Source: Mycobacterium sp. (lineage in GTDB: Bacteria; Actinomycetota; Actinomycetes; Mycobacteriales; Mycobacteriaceae). Taken from it: a DNA stretch of 64,000 bases. Positions 1 through 9,488 of this stretch are shown piece by piece; the stretch's first letter is position 1; each line of letters starts with the position of its first letter. Made by a program: the position numbers and the translations under genes. Below the pieces are notes generated by a model, which saw only the letters and a list, made by a program, of their open reading frames with translations, was not told the origin of the DNA and searched no databases. The DNA is taken from assembly GCA_003987775.1 (NCBI GenBank), contig RXJD01000009.1, positions 149,884 through 213,883 on the forward strand, written 5' to 3'.

Positions 1-405
1 GATTTCGGCCGGACCTGGCAACAGGTGGTGCCGGAGGAGACCGACGAGGACGAGCTGGCGCGCCATTTCGTCGGACAGCTCTACGACGTGATCGTCGAGC
101 ACCGCGGCTTGCTGGTGACCCTTGCCGCCTCGGAGGCCTTCAGCGAAGAGGACATCGCCGATGCCGGTATCGCCGACATCCGGCAAGCCATCGCGGTGCT
201 CGGGCAGATCAGCAGCGAAGGTATGCGGTTGCGAGGATTGCGCTCCGCGTGGCCCGAACTGCCCGCGCACTCCACGGTGGCGATGATCGTCGGCATGGTG
301 GCGTTGCGGTCGGCGTTCTTCGGCGACGAGCAACCCTCACGCGACGCGATCGTCGAGGAACTGGTACAGGCCAGCCTGCACGGATTTCTGCACCGGCACA
401 GCTGA
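1..405 (+). CDS. TetR-family regulator, C-terminal part (5' end outside window)
   Basis: The reading frame is open from base 1 and ends at a TGA after 134 codons. The visible part is an all-helical ligand-binding and dimerisation domain of the TetR type: amphipathic helices, the stretch RHFVGQLYDVIVEH, and a C-terminal helix ending LVQASLHGFLHRHS. The DNA-binding helix-turn-helix is off the left edge, so the GTG at 25 is an internal codon rather than a start. It converges on the PE_PGRS gene with 22 bases between the stop codons. The family assignment rests on the C-terminal domain alone, which diverges widely in this family, so the target and inducer cannot be inferred. Confidence 0.7.
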   Translation, partial: DFGRTWQQVVPEETDEDELARHFVGQLYDVIVEHRGLLVTLAASEAFSEEDIADAGIADIRQAIAVLGQISSEGMRLRGLRSAWPELPAHSTVAMIVGMVALRSAFFGDEQPSRDAIVEELVQASLHGFLHRHS

Positions 406-427
406 ATTGGCGAGCGACCGGGCTGCG

Positions 428-3400
428 TCAGGTCAGCAGCCCGGTGAAGCCGTTGAGCCCGTTGACACCGATCCGCGGCCCGGCCGCGCCACCCTGACCG
501 CCCGCACCGACGGTACCGGGGGCCGCGGTGTCCCCGCCGTTGCCGCCATTGCCTCCGTTACCGATCTGTCCAGCGCTGCCGCCCATACCGCCTTTGCCGC
601 CGACGCCGTTGACACCGGTGAGTTCGGGGGCGTTGCCGCCCGCGCCACCAGCACCGCCGAAGCCGACGATCCCCGGCGCCGCACCGCCGTTACCGCCGTT
701 ACCGCTGACAGCGAGAACGCCCACCGCGCCGGCACCGCCCGCACCGCCGATCCCATTGAACGCCCCGGCCCACCCGCCGTTACCGCCGCTGCCGCCGATG
801 CCGATGAGGCTGACCCCACCGCCACCGCCCGCGCCCCCAGACCCGCTGAACAGGGCATTGCCTCCGGCACCGCCCACGCCACCGACACCATTGCCCGTGA
901 CGCCGCCGCTCCCGCCGGCTCCGCCGTTGCCGAGCCATTTGGCGTAGCCGCCGGCCCCCCCGGCCCCACCGTCGGATATGGCGCCGGCCCCGCCTGACCC
1001 GCCCGCTCCGCCGTCGCCGAATCCGAGTGCGTTTCCACCCGCCCCGCCGGTCCCGCCGGTGAAGACACTGGCTCCGCCGGATCCACCCGCACCGCCCCGG
1101 CCGAAAAAGCGGCCGCTGTCGCCACCGGCACCACCGGCCCCGCCGAAGCCGTTGGAACTGGCCCCACCGGCCCCGCCCGTGCCACCGTTGCCGAACATCG
1201 TGCCCGCGCCGCCGGCCCCACCGGAACCGCCCCCCAGGGTGCTGCTGGCCCCACCCGTCCCTCCGGTCCCGCCGTTGCCGAATACCCCGGCGACCCCGCC
1301 GTTTCCGCCGGCGCCGCCGACGCCGTTGATGCTGCCGCCGCCGAGGCCGCCGGCACCCCCGTTGCCGATCAAGCCCGCTGCGCCGCCGACACCGCCGGCA
1401 CCGCCGGTCCCGCCGGGTGCGCCGTTGCTGGCTCCGCCGGCGCCGCCGGCACCGCCGGCGCCGTAGAGTGCACCCGCCGCCCCACCGCCGCCGCCCGTCC
1501 CGCCGTCGCCGCTGGTGGAGCCGCCGAGCCCACCCGCACCACCGACGCCGCCGGTGCCGGTCAGCGGGCTGGCACCGCCGAGTCCGCCGGTCCCGCCAAC
1601 CCCGGTCACACCGCCCGCGCCGCCGGCTCCACCGGCTCCGCCGTACCCGCCGAACAGCCCGCCTTGGCCGCCGTATCCGCCCGCACCGCCCGCGCTGCCC
1701 AGGGCACCCGCGCTGCCGCCGGTACCGCCGGAGCCGCCCGCCCCGTACAGCAGACCGCCGAATCCGCCGTTGCCGCCGAACCCGCCGGGTCCGGTTGTAG
1801 TGCTCGCGCCTCCGGCCCCGCCGGAGCCGCCCGCGCCGAAAGGCCCGGCGTTGCCGCCATGACCGCCCGACATGTTGGCAGCACCGGAACCGCCTGCGCC
1901 ACCGTCGCCGAACAGCCAGCCACCAGGGGTGCCGTCAGCTCCGCTGCCCGCTGCGCCGGGCGTGCCATTGCCGATCAAGGGTCGCCCGGTCAGAGTCTCG
2001 AAGGGCGCATTGACCGCGTTCAGAAGCTGTTGTTGCGCGGTGTGCAGCGGCGAGGTGCTCGCTGCGGCGTTAAATCCGTCCAGACCCAACAGCAGCCCGC
2101 CACTACCGCCGACACCGGTGCTGCCCGTGGTGTCACCGGTCCCGCCGACACCGGCGTTGCCCCCGTTCCCGATCAGCGCACCGCTGCCGCCGGCCCCGCC
2201 GGAACCGCCGGCCCCGGCACCGGCGCCCCCGGCGTTTCCTTGCCCGCCGGCCCCGCCGGCCCCGCCACTGCCGATCAGCAAAGCACCCTTGCCGCCGGCT
2301 CCGCCGTTGCCACCGGCCGCGGCTTCGCTCACTCCGCCGGCGCCGCCGACCCCGCCGGCACCGTTCACCGCGCCGCCGGCCCCACCGCTGCCGCCGTTTC
2401 CTCCGGGTCCCGCCTCGCTGAATCCGCCGGCGCCGCCCGCGCCGCCGGAACCGCTGAATGCGGTGCTGCCCCCGGCCCCGCCGTCGCCGCCGCTTCCGGC
2501 GTTGCCGCTGCCGCCGGCCCCGCCGGCCCCGCCGGTGCCGAACCCGATCGCGTTGCCTCCGGCCCCGCCGTTACCGCCGGTAGCCGAGCTGGCACCGCCG
2601 ATGCCTCCCACACCACCGGCGCCGAAGACAAACCCGCCGCTACCACCGGCACCGCCGACTCCGCCGGCTGCGGAAACGCTGGCACCACCAGCACCACCCG
2701 ACCCGCCGTCGCCGAACACCCCGCCGGCGCCGCCGGCACCGCCCGCCCCCCCGACGTTGCCCCCACTGCCGCCGCCGGCACCACCGGTGCCGCCCATTCC
2801 TACGAGCAATCCCGCGCCGCCGGTCCCGCCGGCACCGCCGACGCCGAAGTTGCTGCCGCCACCGGCACCACCGGCTCCGCCATCACCGAACACCCCGCCG
2901 GCTCCACCAGCGCCGCCGGCTCCGCCGGCGCCGGCCAAGGTGCCGCCACCAGAACCGCCCGCGCCGCCGTCGCCGAACAGCGCACCAGACCCACCGACCC
3001 CACCGGCGCCACCGTTGCCGACCACGTTGCCCGCGCCGCCGGCACCACCGGCACCCGCGGTGCCGTACAACGCGCCGGCCGCGCCGCCGGCCCCACCGGC
3101 CCCGCCGTTGCCGCCGCCCAAGCCCGCGATGCCGCCGTTCCCGCCGTTGCCGCCGTTGCCGAACAATGGGCTGGCACCGCCGCGGCCGCCCATACCGCCG
3201 GCGCCGTTGGAGCCACCGTCGCCACCGGCCCCACCGGCCCCGCCGTAGCCGCCGAACAGCCCGCCGACACCGCCGGCCCCGCCGGTGCCGCCGGCGATGC
3301 CCAGAGCCCCGCCGGGGCTCGCGCTACCGCCGACGCCGCCCGCCCCGCCGGTGCCGTACAACAAGCCACCGGCTCCACCGGCCCCGCCTACTCCACCGAC

Positions 3401-3949
3401 GCCGCCGGCAACCGCACCCCCGCCGGCCCCGCCGGCACCCCCGGCGCCGAATAGGCCTGCGGCCCCACCGGCCCCGCCATTCTGGCCCGCCGCGCCGGAC
3501 CCGCCGGCTCCGCCGTTGCCGAACAGCAAACCGCCGGCTCCGCCGGCCGCACCGGTTCCCGGCGCGCCGTTCGCCCCGTTGCCGATCAGCGGACGCCCCA
3601 AGAGACCCTGCGCGGGTGCATTGACGACATTGAGCAGTACCTGCAGCAAACCATCCAGCGGTGCGGCACTGGCGACCTCCGCAGTCGCATAGGCGCCCGC
3701 ACCCGCATTCAGAGCCTGCAGGAACTGGCCGTGGAAGGCCGCCGCCTGCGCGCTGACCGCCCGGTATTCCAGCGCGTGCGAACCGAACAGGGCGACGATG
3801 CTCACCGACACTTCGTCGGCCGCCGCAGCCAGCAGGTCCGTCGTCGCTCCCGCTGCGGCCGCATTGGCGGTGCTGAGCGCCGAACCAATGCCGGCCAGGT
3901 CCGAAACGGCCGCTTCCAACATTGACGGCGCCGCAATAACAAATGACAT
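428..3949 (-). CDS. PE_PGRS family protein with two PGRS modules
   Basis: Encodes 1173 residues. It opens with a PE domain (about residues 1-95, beginning [14 protein letters not shown]), the ESX-5-type export and surface-targeting module of pathogenic mycobacteria. A linker with the motif GRPLIGNG follows, then Gly-Gly-Ala/Asn repeats to the end. The start at 3949 was chosen over a longer frame to 4132 because the PE domain begins here and GGGAGA lies just upstream. The PE domain has Pro-Ser where PE proteins usually have Pro-Glu. A second linker with GRPLIGNG occurs near base 1980 and divides the Gly-rich part into two modules, suggesting internal duplication. The C terminus is a non-repetitive [11 protein letters not shown]. 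These proteins are surface or secreted; no specific activity can be read from the repeats. Confidence 0.95.
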   Translation of the reverse strand: MSFVIAAPSMLEAAVSDLAGIGSALSTANAAAAGATTDLLAAAADEVSVSIVALFGSHALEYRAVSAQAAAFHGQFLQALNAGAGAYATAEVASAAPLDGLLQVLLNVVNAPAQGLLGRPLIGNGANGAPGTGAAGGAGGLLFGNGGAGGSGAAGQNGGAGGAAGLFGAGGAGGAGGGAVAGGVGGVGGAGGAGGLLYGTGGAGGVGGSASPGGALGIAGGTGGAGGVGGLFGGYGGAGGAGGDGGSNGAGGMGGRGGASPLFGNGGNGGNGGIAGLGGGNGGAGGAGGAAGALYGTAGAGGAGGAGNVVGNGGAGGVGGSGALFGDGGAGGSGGGTLAGAGGAGGAGGAGGVFGDGGAGGAGGGSNFGVGGAGGTGGAGLLVGMGGTGGAGGGSGGNVGGAGGAGGAGGVFGDGGSGGAGGASVSAAGGVGGAGGSGGFVFGAGGVGGIGGASSATGGNGGAGGNAIGFGTGGAGGAGGSGNAGSGGDGGAGGSTAFSGSGGAGGAGGFSEAGPGGNGGSGGAGGAVNGAGGVGGAGGVSEAAAGGNGGAGGKGALLIGSGGAGGAGGQGNAGGAGAGAGGSGGAGGSGALIGNGGNAGVGGTGDTTGSTGVGGSGGLLLGLDGFNAAASTSPLHTAQQQLLNAVNAPFETLTGRPLIGNGTPGAAGSGADGTPGGWLFGDGGAGGSGAANMSGGHGGNAGPFGAGGSGGAGGASTTTGPGGFGGNGGFGGLLYGAGGSGGTGGSAGALGSAGGAGGYGGQGGLFGGYGGAGGAGGAGGVTGVGGTGGLGGASPLTGTGGVGGAGGLGGSTSGDGGTGGGGGAAGALYGAGGAGGAGGASNGAPGGTGGAGGVGGAAGLIGNGGAGGLGGGSINGVGGAGGNGGVAGVFGNGGTGGTGGASSTLGGGSGGAGGAGTMFGNGGTGGAGGASSNGFGGAGGAGGDSGRFFGRGGAGGSGGASVFTGGTGGAGGNALGFGDGGAGGSGGAGAISDGGAGGAGGYAKWLGNGGAGGSGGVTGNGVGGVGGAGGNALFSGSGGAGGGGGVSLIGIGGSGGNGGWAGAFNGIGGAGGAGAVGVLAVSGNGGNGGAAPGIVGFGGAGGAGGNAPELTGVNGVGGKGGMGGSAGQIGNGGNGGNGGDTAAPGTVGAGGQGGAAGPRIGVNGLNGFTGLLT

Positions 3950-4085
3950 GACATCTCCCGAATACGACCAGCCCGATAGGTCCGAACAAGAAAACGTCAC
4001 GGCTCCCGAATACCGAACCGCAGAAACGGAGAATAGCGCCATCTGAACCGAACATTCGGGTTTTCCCGAATTCAATATTTGCGGA

Positions 4086-4745
4086 TTATCGCGAGAGCAG
4101 TTGCTGTGTTTCCGTGGACGCGGGCGCGGCAAGAAATCCCGCGAGACCGTCTACCACGCCTGCAACGAACAGCGCGAAGGGCACCATGGCGTCGTTGCGC
4201 CGAATCGCGCGCTCGCGTTCGGCAGCGAGGTGCACTGCGAGATCCTGCGCCTGCTGAATCCGTAGCGAGCGCGCCGGCTCCGGAATGTGCCCCAGCAGGC
4301 GCTGCATCCCGGAAACGAACTCGTCCTGTGACTTCATGGCATCGGATTGGCGCAGGAATACCTCCACCTGGCCGGTTCGCTGCAATTGATCGATGAACGA
4401 CACGTAAGAACTGTCCGGGGATTCCGCCAACTCGATCAGCGGGACGATATGTGCCTCCAATTGCGCTCGAAGATCGTCGGGGCGTGCCCGGGCCCGCAAC
4501 AATGCCCGGCGCTGCATGAGGTCGCCGAGGCGGTAGGTGAAGATCGCGCGCAGCAGATCATCCTTGGAACCGAAGTGGTACCGGATGGCCGAGTTGTTCG
4601 AGGAGCCGGCCTCGACCGAGATCTGCCGCAGCGAGACGCCGGCGAGCCCGTGTTCGGCGAACAGCCGCTCGGCCGCCAGCAGCAGCTGCAGGGCGGTTGC
4701 CGGAAGCGGGCCGTTCCGTGGACTCACCGTCAGATCATTGCGCAT
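4086..4745 (-). CDS. TetR-family transcriptional regulator
   Basis: A 219-residue protein with an N-terminal helix-turn-helix (roughly residues 15-60; [20 protein letters not shown] followed by [12 protein letters not shown], a typical TetR recognition helix and FGSK turn) and a C-terminal ligand-binding domain. It overlaps the end of the dehydrogenase gene upstream by 11 bases, so it is the last gene of the SDR, ALDH and dehydrogenase operon. It is probably that operon's own regulator. The inverted repeat at 7851-7873, between the operon and the divergent SDR gene, is the natural candidate operator (inference). The effector is unknown. Confidence 0.9.
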   Translation of the reverse strand: MRNDLTVSPRNGPLPATALQLLLAAERLFAEHGLAGVSLRQISVEAGSSNNSAIRYHFGSKDDLLRAIFTYRLGDLMQRRALLRARARPDDLRAQLEAHIVPLIELAESPDSSYVSFIDQLQRTGQVEVFLRQSDAMKSQDEFVSGMQRLLGHIPEPARSLRIQQAQDLAVHLAAERERAIRRNDAMVPFALFVAGVVDGLAGFLAAPASTETQQLLSR

Positions 4746-5553
4746 TGAGGCGCTTCATCGCGTCGACGGCGTTGGCCGCAACCTGGACGACCTCGGCGGA
4801 ATCACGACCGGCCAGGTCCGCGAGCAGGTCGACGTCCTTGGCCAGCAGGGAACCCGCGAGTTGAGCCATCACCGCCAGGCTGTGTCCGGAATTGCCGATC
4901 ACTTCGGCCGCGTAACTGCGGCCGCTGCCCTTCGACAGCACCGTGTTGAGGGCGTCGTTGTCTACGCCGAGCCGGTCGGCCAGAGCGAAGACGCTGGCGG
5001 CCAGTCCCAGATGCGCGCTGAACAGCGCGTTGTTCAGTAGCTTCGCCGCCTGCCCGGCACCCAGACCCCCAAGGTGCACAAGCGGATTCGCGAATGTCGC
5101 CAGCACCGGCCGGCAGCGGTCGACCACGTCGCCGTCGCCGCCGACCATCACCAGCAACGCCTTTGCCGCAGCCATGTGCCCGCCACCGGACACCGGGGCG
5201 TCGACGACATGCAGATGCGGGAAGTCGGCTTGCAGGCGCCGGCAAGTGTCCGGGTGGACGGTGCTGTGGATCACGACGATGCCACCGGCCGCCATCCCGG
5301 CCAGCGCGCCCTCGTCGCCGCGCAGTACCTCGTCGACGTCCGCGTCACCAACGACGCAGAGGCACAACACATCCGAGGCAGCACCGAGCGCCCGACGATC
5401 GGATGCCACCGCGGCACCGGTGCCGGCAAAGGGTTCGACCGACTCGGGGCGGCGCGCCCATAGCGTCGTCGGGAACCCGTCCTCGACAATCCGCCGTGCC
5501 ATCGGGCCGCCCTGTGACCCCAGACCCACGAAACCGACCCGCAAACCGCTCAT
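4735..5553 (-). CDS. NAD(P)-binding beta-hydroxyacid dehydrogenase (6PGDH/HIBADH-like)
   Basis: Encodes 272 residues. The N-terminal Rossmann motif GFVGLGSQGGPMA is the dinucleotide-binding signature of 3-hydroxyisobutyrate/6-phosphogluconate-type dehydrogenases. DAPVSGGGHMA matches the substrate-binding DAPVSGG motif, and GAGQAAKLLNN carries the catalytic Lys of the second domain. The likely reaction is NAD(P)-dependent oxidation of a 3-hydroxy acid or the reverse reduction. The start at 5553 gives an ATGA overlap with the preceding SDR gene; a longer open frame to 6027 only shadows that gene. It sits third in a four-gene operon with SDR, ALDH and TetR genes, which implies a catabolic role, but the substrate cannot be told from sequence. 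Confidence 0.88.
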   Translation of the reverse strand: MSGLRVGFVGLGSQGGPMARRIVEDGFPTTLWARRPESVEPFAGTGAAVASDRRALGAASDVLCLCVVGDADVDEVLRGDEGALAGMAAGGIVVIHSTVHPDTCRRLQADFPHLHVVDAPVSGGGHMAAAKALLVMVGGDGDVVDRCRPVLATFANPLVHLGGLGAGQAAKLLNNALFSAHLGLAASVFALADRLGVDNDALNTVLSKGSGRSYAAEVIGNSGHSLAVMAQLAGSLLAKDVDLLADLAGRDSAEVVQVAANAVDAMKRLNAQ

Positions 5554-6353
5554 CCCTGCGCCTCGACGGTCGCCCGGATGTAGGCCTCGATATCGGTGGC
5601 GCGCTGCATGAGTGCATCGTGCACCTCCGGAGCCGTCACCACCAAGAAGCGCCCGGCCTCCACCGCGTCGGCCGTCAGCTTCCCGACATCGTCGGCGCCC
5701 ACGATCTGGTGCGCCGGCGCGCGCGGGGTCGGCGCCGCATCCCCGTACACCGTGATGCCTTCCAGGATGTTGGTGATCACCCCGGAAGGGCAAAGGCAGG
5801 TGACACCAACGCCTTTGGGCCCAAGATAGGCCGCCAGCGCCTCGGAGAGCCCGACGATGGCGTGCTTGGACGCCACGTAGGGCAACCGGTCGAAGCCGTA
5901 CGCGAGCAATCCCGAGGCCGACGCCGTGTTGATGACATGACCGCTGCCCTGCGCGATCAGTCCCGGCAGGAAAACCCGGTTGCTGCGCGCAATGCTGAAC
6001 AGGTTGACGTCGATGGTGCGGGTCCACGCCTCCTCGGGCAACGTTTCGGGCGCGCCGATCGCCAGGACGCCCACGTTGTTCATCACCACGTCGACCCGGC
6101 CGAACCGCCGCAGGGCGGCGTCGCGCAGTTGCTCGAGCTCAGCTTCCACCGTCACATCCGCGCGCAACCCGATCGCCGGCCGGCCCAGCGCGGTGAGCTG
6201 GTCGACGACCTCGGTGACCCGCTCCTCCGACAGATCGCTCACCACCACGGCAGCCCCACGACCGGCGAATTGCAGGGCGGTCGCGCGGCCGATGCCGCTG
6301 CCGGCACCGGTGAGCACCGCGACCGCGCCGTCCAGACTCAACGGCCTGCTCAT
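5550..6353 (-). CDS. Short-chain dehydrogenase/reductase
   Basis: A 267-residue classical SDR. The cofactor motif TGAGSGIG is near residue 15, an NNVG variant of the NNAG motif follows near residue 90, and the catalytic Ser and the YVASK motif (Tyr-x-x-x-Lys) lie in the second half. Acidic residues after the second strand (VSDLSEE) favour NAD(H). It overlaps the ALDH gene upstream and the dehydrogenase gene downstream by four bases each, so the genes are translationally coupled. With the ALDH it could carry out successive alcohol-to-aldehyde-to-acid steps. The substrate is unknown. Confidence 0.9.
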   Translation of the reverse strand: MSRPLSLDGAVAVLTGAGSGIGRATALQFAGRGAAVVVSDLSEERVTEVVDQLTALGRPAIGLRADVTVEAELEQLRDAALRRFGRVDVVMNNVGVLAIGAPETLPEEAWTRTIDVNLFSIARSNRVFLPGLIAQGSGHVINTASASGLLAYGFDRLPYVASKHAIVGLSEALAAYLGPKGVGVTCLCPSGVITNILEGITVYGDAAPTPRAPAHQIVGADDVGKLTADAVEAGRFLVVTAPEVHDALMQRATDIEAYIRATVEAQG

Positions 6354-7804
6354 GCGATGCCGACCGCCTTGGTGCGCAGGAACTCGAACAGTCCCTCCTC
6401 GCCACCTTCGCGGCCGTATCCGGAGATGCCCACTCCGCCGAAGGCGAGTTCGCAGCCGGTGACCGGGCTGGCACCGTTGACGTAGACACCACCGGCCTTG
6501 AGCGCGGACACCATTCGCTGCACCCGGCCGACGTCACGCGTGTAAACGTAAGCGGCAAGGCCGTATTCGGTGCAGTTCGCCATCTCGATCGCCTGTTCCT
6601 CAGTCTCGAACCGCATCAGCGAGAGCACCGGCCCGAACACTTCGACCTGTCCGAGTTCGGAAGCCGGGTCCACGTCGCCGAAGACGGTCGGCTCCACGAA
6701 GAAACCCTGGGACAGATAGTCGGGAATCCCACCGCCGGCCAGCAACTTCGCGCCGTCGGCCTGCGCTCGCCCGATCATCGCCAGGATCCGCTGTTGCGCC
6801 TGCCGGGTCACCACCGGGCTGATGAGCGTCGCCGGGTCGAACGGGTCGCCACATCGCATGCCGGAGACCATTGCGACAACCCGATCCACGACATCGTCGT
6901 AGACGTCGTTGTGCACGATCATGCGCGACGGGATCGCGCATCCCTGACCGGCCAGGGTGCCCAACACGCTGAAGGTGTTGACGGCGACCGCCGTATCGAG
7001 ATCGCCGTCGGGGAAGAGCACATTGGCAGACTTGCCGCCGAGCTCGAGGACGGCCGGTTTGAGGTATTCCGCGCAGGTGGCCAGGATCGTGCGCGCGGTG
7101 GCCGGACCACCGGTGAAACTGACCTTCTGCACCAGCGGGTGGCGTACCAGCGCATCCCCCGTGTCGGCTCCGCCGAGCACGAGATTGACCACGCCATCAG
7201 GGATTCCGGCTTCCCTGATGAGCCCCATCAGGTGTTCGGTCGCGTACGGAGTCAGCTCGGAGGGCTTCATGACCACGGTGTTTCCGGCGGCCAGTGCGGG
7301 AGTGAGTTTCATGCCGACCGAGACGACCGGGCCGTTCCAGGTCAGGATGATGCCGACGACGCCGTAGGGTTCGGGCAACGAGTAGGCGAGTTCGCGCTGG
7401 TTGGCCGGGAACGAGGTGACGCGGCCTTCCACCTTGTCGGCCCAGCCGGCGTAGTAGGCCGTCCAGTTGACCATGATCCCGACGAGCGGTTGGCCCATTC
7501 CGGCGGTCATTCCGTTGTCCAGCACCGAAAGCCGGGCGATTTCGGCGGTGTCGCGCTCCATGAGTTCGGCCAGCCGGCGCAGGACGCGGGCCCGTTCCGC
7601 GGGCCGCCACGCCCGCCACTCCCCGTACGCCCGGTGCGCCGCCTGCACCGCGGCGTCGACGTCGTCCGGGCCGGCCAGCGGCACCGGACCCTGGACTTCC
7701 CCGGTCGCGGGATAGACGTGGTGGTGCACGCCGCCCGAGCCGCTGGTGCGGGCCTCTCCCCCGATGTGCAGATGCACGACGGGAACACTCAGGTCGACGG
7801 TCAT
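6350..7804 (-). CDS. Aldehyde dehydrogenase
   Basis: A 484-residue NAD(P)-dependent aldehyde dehydrogenase of normal family length. The catalytic Cys lies in GQGCAIPSR and the general-base Glu in LELGGKSANV. The TWNGPV and KPSELTP cofactor-binding motifs and the EVFGPVLS motif near the C terminus are all present, so the enzyme should be active. It is the first gene of the minus-strand operon. The region in front of it (7805-7888) is shared with a divergent SDR gene and holds an inverted repeat. It probably oxidises an aldehyde formed by one of the neighbouring SDR enzymes. Confidence 0.93.
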   Translation of the reverse strand: MTVDLSVPVVHLHIGGEARTSGSGGVHHHVYPATGEVQGPVPLAGPDDVDAAVQAAHRAYGEWRAWRPAERARVLRRLAELMERDTAEIARLSVLDNGMTAGMGQPLVGIMVNWTAYYAGWADKVEGRVTSFPANQRELAYSLPEPYGVVGIILTWNGPVVSVGMKLTPALAAGNTVVMKPSELTPYATEHLMGLIREAGIPDGVVNLVLGGADTGDALVRHPLVQKVSFTGGPATARTILATCAEYLKPAVLELGGKSANVLFPDGDLDTAVAVNTFSVLGTLAGQGCAIPSRMIVHNDVYDDVVDRVVAMVSGMRCGDPFDPATLISPVVTRQAQQRILAMIGRAQADGAKLLAGGGIPDYLSQGFFVEPTVFGDVDPASELGQVEVFGPVLSLMRFETEEQAIEMANCTEYGLAAYVYTRDVGRVQRMVSALKAGGVYVNGASPVTGCELAFGGVGISGYGREGGEEGLFEFLRTKAVGIA

Positions 7805-7850
7805 CGCATCCTCCGGCCGCTCGGTTAAGACAGATTACTTATTCCTAAGG

Positions 7851-7873
7851 CACTTGACTTCATTAATCAAGTG
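7851..7873. promoter_or_regulatory. Inverted repeat in divergent promoter, candidate TetR operator
   Basis: CACTTGA, nine bases, then TCAAGTG form a perfect 7-base inverted repeat. The arms extend outwards with AGG on the left and a matching GTGCCT on the right after a three-base slip. The repeat lies between the divergent ALDH and SDR genes, 16 bases before the SDR ATG. The operon-encoded TetR (4086-4745) is the obvious candidate binder. Confidence 0.5.
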
Positions 7874-7888
7874 GTGCCTAATGCTCGA

Positions 7889-8662
7889 ATGGACGTGACA
7901 CAACTCTTCGACCTCACCGGCAAGGTTGCCGTGGTCACCGGCGGCGCCGGCGGTATCGGTGAGGTCTACGCCGAGGCGCTGTGCGCGGTGGGCGCTGCGG
8001 TGGTGATCGCCGATATCAACCTGCAGGCGGCGCAGCGCACCGCCGATAGTCTGCGAGACAAAGGTTTTCGATCGCTTGCGGTGCACCTGGACGTCACCTC
8101 GGCCGAGTCGGCCACCGCGATGGTCGCCGCGACGACAGGCGCGTTCGGTGGCATCGACATCCTGATCAACAACGCCGCGATCATGACCGACCTGCCGCCC
8201 TACGGGTTGTCGAATATGCCGGTGGCGGACTGGGACCGGGTACTCAACGTGAACCTGCGCGGTCCGTTGCTGTGCACCCAGGCCGTCGTCGAGTCGATGG
8301 CCTCGCGCGGTGGAGGACGGGTCGTCAACGGTCTGTCGGCCGGCGCATTCATGGCCGGCGGCATCTACGGGGTTTCGAAGTATGCGCTGCACGGATTGAC
8401 CTGCAACCTGGCCAGCGAATTGGGATCGCGTGGCATCAACGTCAACGGGATCGCGCCCGGACTGGTCGACAACGACAGCGCGTACGTCAGCCTGCCGAAG
8501 GACTCGCCGATCCGCGACATCCTCGGCGCGCAGATCCCCGGCAAGACTTCCGGGCCGCCGGCCGATCTGGTCGGCACGATGCTGCTGCTGTGCTCACCCG
8601 CCGGAGACTGGATCAACGGCCAGACCATCTCCGTCGACGGCGGATGGATCATGCGATTGTGA
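7889..8662 (+). CDS. Short-chain dehydrogenase/reductase
   Basis: A 257-residue SDR with the cofactor motif TGGAGGIG near residue 18, ILINNAA near residue 88 and the catalytic YGVSK. An acidic residue after the second strand (IADINLQ) points to NAD(H). The ATG at 7889 is preferred; a GTG at 7871 in the same frame lies inside the palindrome. The stop overlaps the start of the next gene (TGATG). It is transcribed divergently from the ALDH operon and probably belongs to the same catabolic pathway. Confidence 0.9.
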   Translation: MDVTQLFDLTGKVAVVTGGAGGIGEVYAEALCAVGAAVVIADINLQAAQRTADSLRDKGFRSLAVHLDVTSAESATAMVAATTGAFGGIDILINNAAIMTDLPPYGLSNMPVADWDRVLNVNLRGPLLCTQAVVESMASRGGGRVVNGLSAGAFMAGGIYGVSKYALHGLTCNLASELGSRGINVNGIAPGLVDNDSAYVSLPKDSPIRDILGAQIPGKTSGPPADLVGTMLLLCSPAGDWINGQTISVDGGWIMRL

Positions 8663-9453
8663 TGGCGCAGTGGAGGACTCGCGAGGAACGGCGAGCGGTT
8701 GCGCGCGCCGAGTACGAACGCATCATGACCACCGCGAGCCCCGAACCGGCCGGGGCCTACCTCGAGGCTGGGGTCATCGGGTACGTCTTCGGGGAGATGT
8801 GGCGCCGCGGTGTCCTCACCGCGCGCGACCGCCGCTGGATCACCTTGACGTGCGTCGGCGCGGCAGGGGCGATCACCCCGATCGAAACCCACGTCTACGC
8901 GGCCCTGAAGAGCGGTGATATCAGCTACCCGGAGTTCGACGAGTTCGTCCTGCATTTCGCGACCCAGGCCGGTTGGCCCAAGGCCTCAGTCATGCAGGTG
9001 TACGGAATGATGAGCGCCTACAAGATCGCCGAGGAGTCCGGCTCCCCGGTCGAGGCGCCGGACTTCGAGCCCTGGGCGGAACCGGTCGACGATGACGTCC
9101 GCCGCGACCGCGGCATCTCGGCCTACCGGCAGGTCCACGGCGACGCGCCAACGCAGGCCCGGACTGGCTTTCAAGGTCGTGCCCGCCTGGACTACTTGTA
9201 CGGCGAAATATGGAGTCGGCACGGCTATCTCACCCGTCGCGACCGGCGCATCATCAGCATCTGCGGCGCCGCATCGGCCGCGATCGACGAGGAGGTCACC
9301 GAGCACCTGCGGGCTGCCCTGACCCTCGGTGACATGACCCGCACCGAACTCGAAGAACTCGTCGTGCACTTCGCCGTCTACCTCGGCTGGAATCTGGCCC
9401 GGCGACTCGACGACCTGTTGGTTGCGGTGGACGGCGGGACTGGCGACGGCTGA
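8662..9453 (+). CDS. Carboxymuconolactone decarboxylase-like protein, two repeats
   Basis: Encodes 263 residues built from two similar all-alpha halves, each with a GEMWRRG or GEIWSRH segment followed by L(T)xRDRR(W)I and a helix ending in an FVLHFA or VVHFAVY stretch. This is the pattern of the carboxymuconolactone decarboxylase/AhpD-like fold. No CxxC redox pair of AhpD is visible, so a thiol peroxidase role is unlikely. The ATG shares its A with the stop of the upstream SDR gene, indicating translational coupling. Proteins of this type accompany ring-cleavage and lactone-forming degradation pathways, which fits the cluster; the actual reaction is unknown. Confidence 0.8.
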   Translation: MAQWRTREERRAVARAEYERIMTTASPEPAGAYLEAGVIGYVFGEMWRRGVLTARDRRWITLTCVGAAGAITPIETHVYAALKSGDISYPEFDEFVLHFATQAGWPKASVMQVYGMMSAYKIAEESGSPVEAPDFEPWAEPVDDDVRRDRGISAYRQVHGDAPTQARTGFQGRARLDYLYGEIWSRHGYLTRRDRRIISICGAASAAIDEEVTEHLRAALTLGDMTRTELEELVVHFAVYLGWNLARRLDDLLVAVDGGTGDG

Positions 9454-9488
9454 GGCGCTTTCGAGCCGCCATGGCAGGATTTGTCGCT

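Noticed and set aside
428-3600. Short repeated units that could suggest a CRISPR array
   Set aside because: The repeats are imperfect Gly-Gly-x codons in one long reading frame with no constant spacers.
407-3692. Long Pro-rich or Ala-rich open frames opposite and within the PE_PGRS gene
   Set aside because: They are the antisense and shifted readings of GGC/GCC repeats; none has a domain or plausible start.
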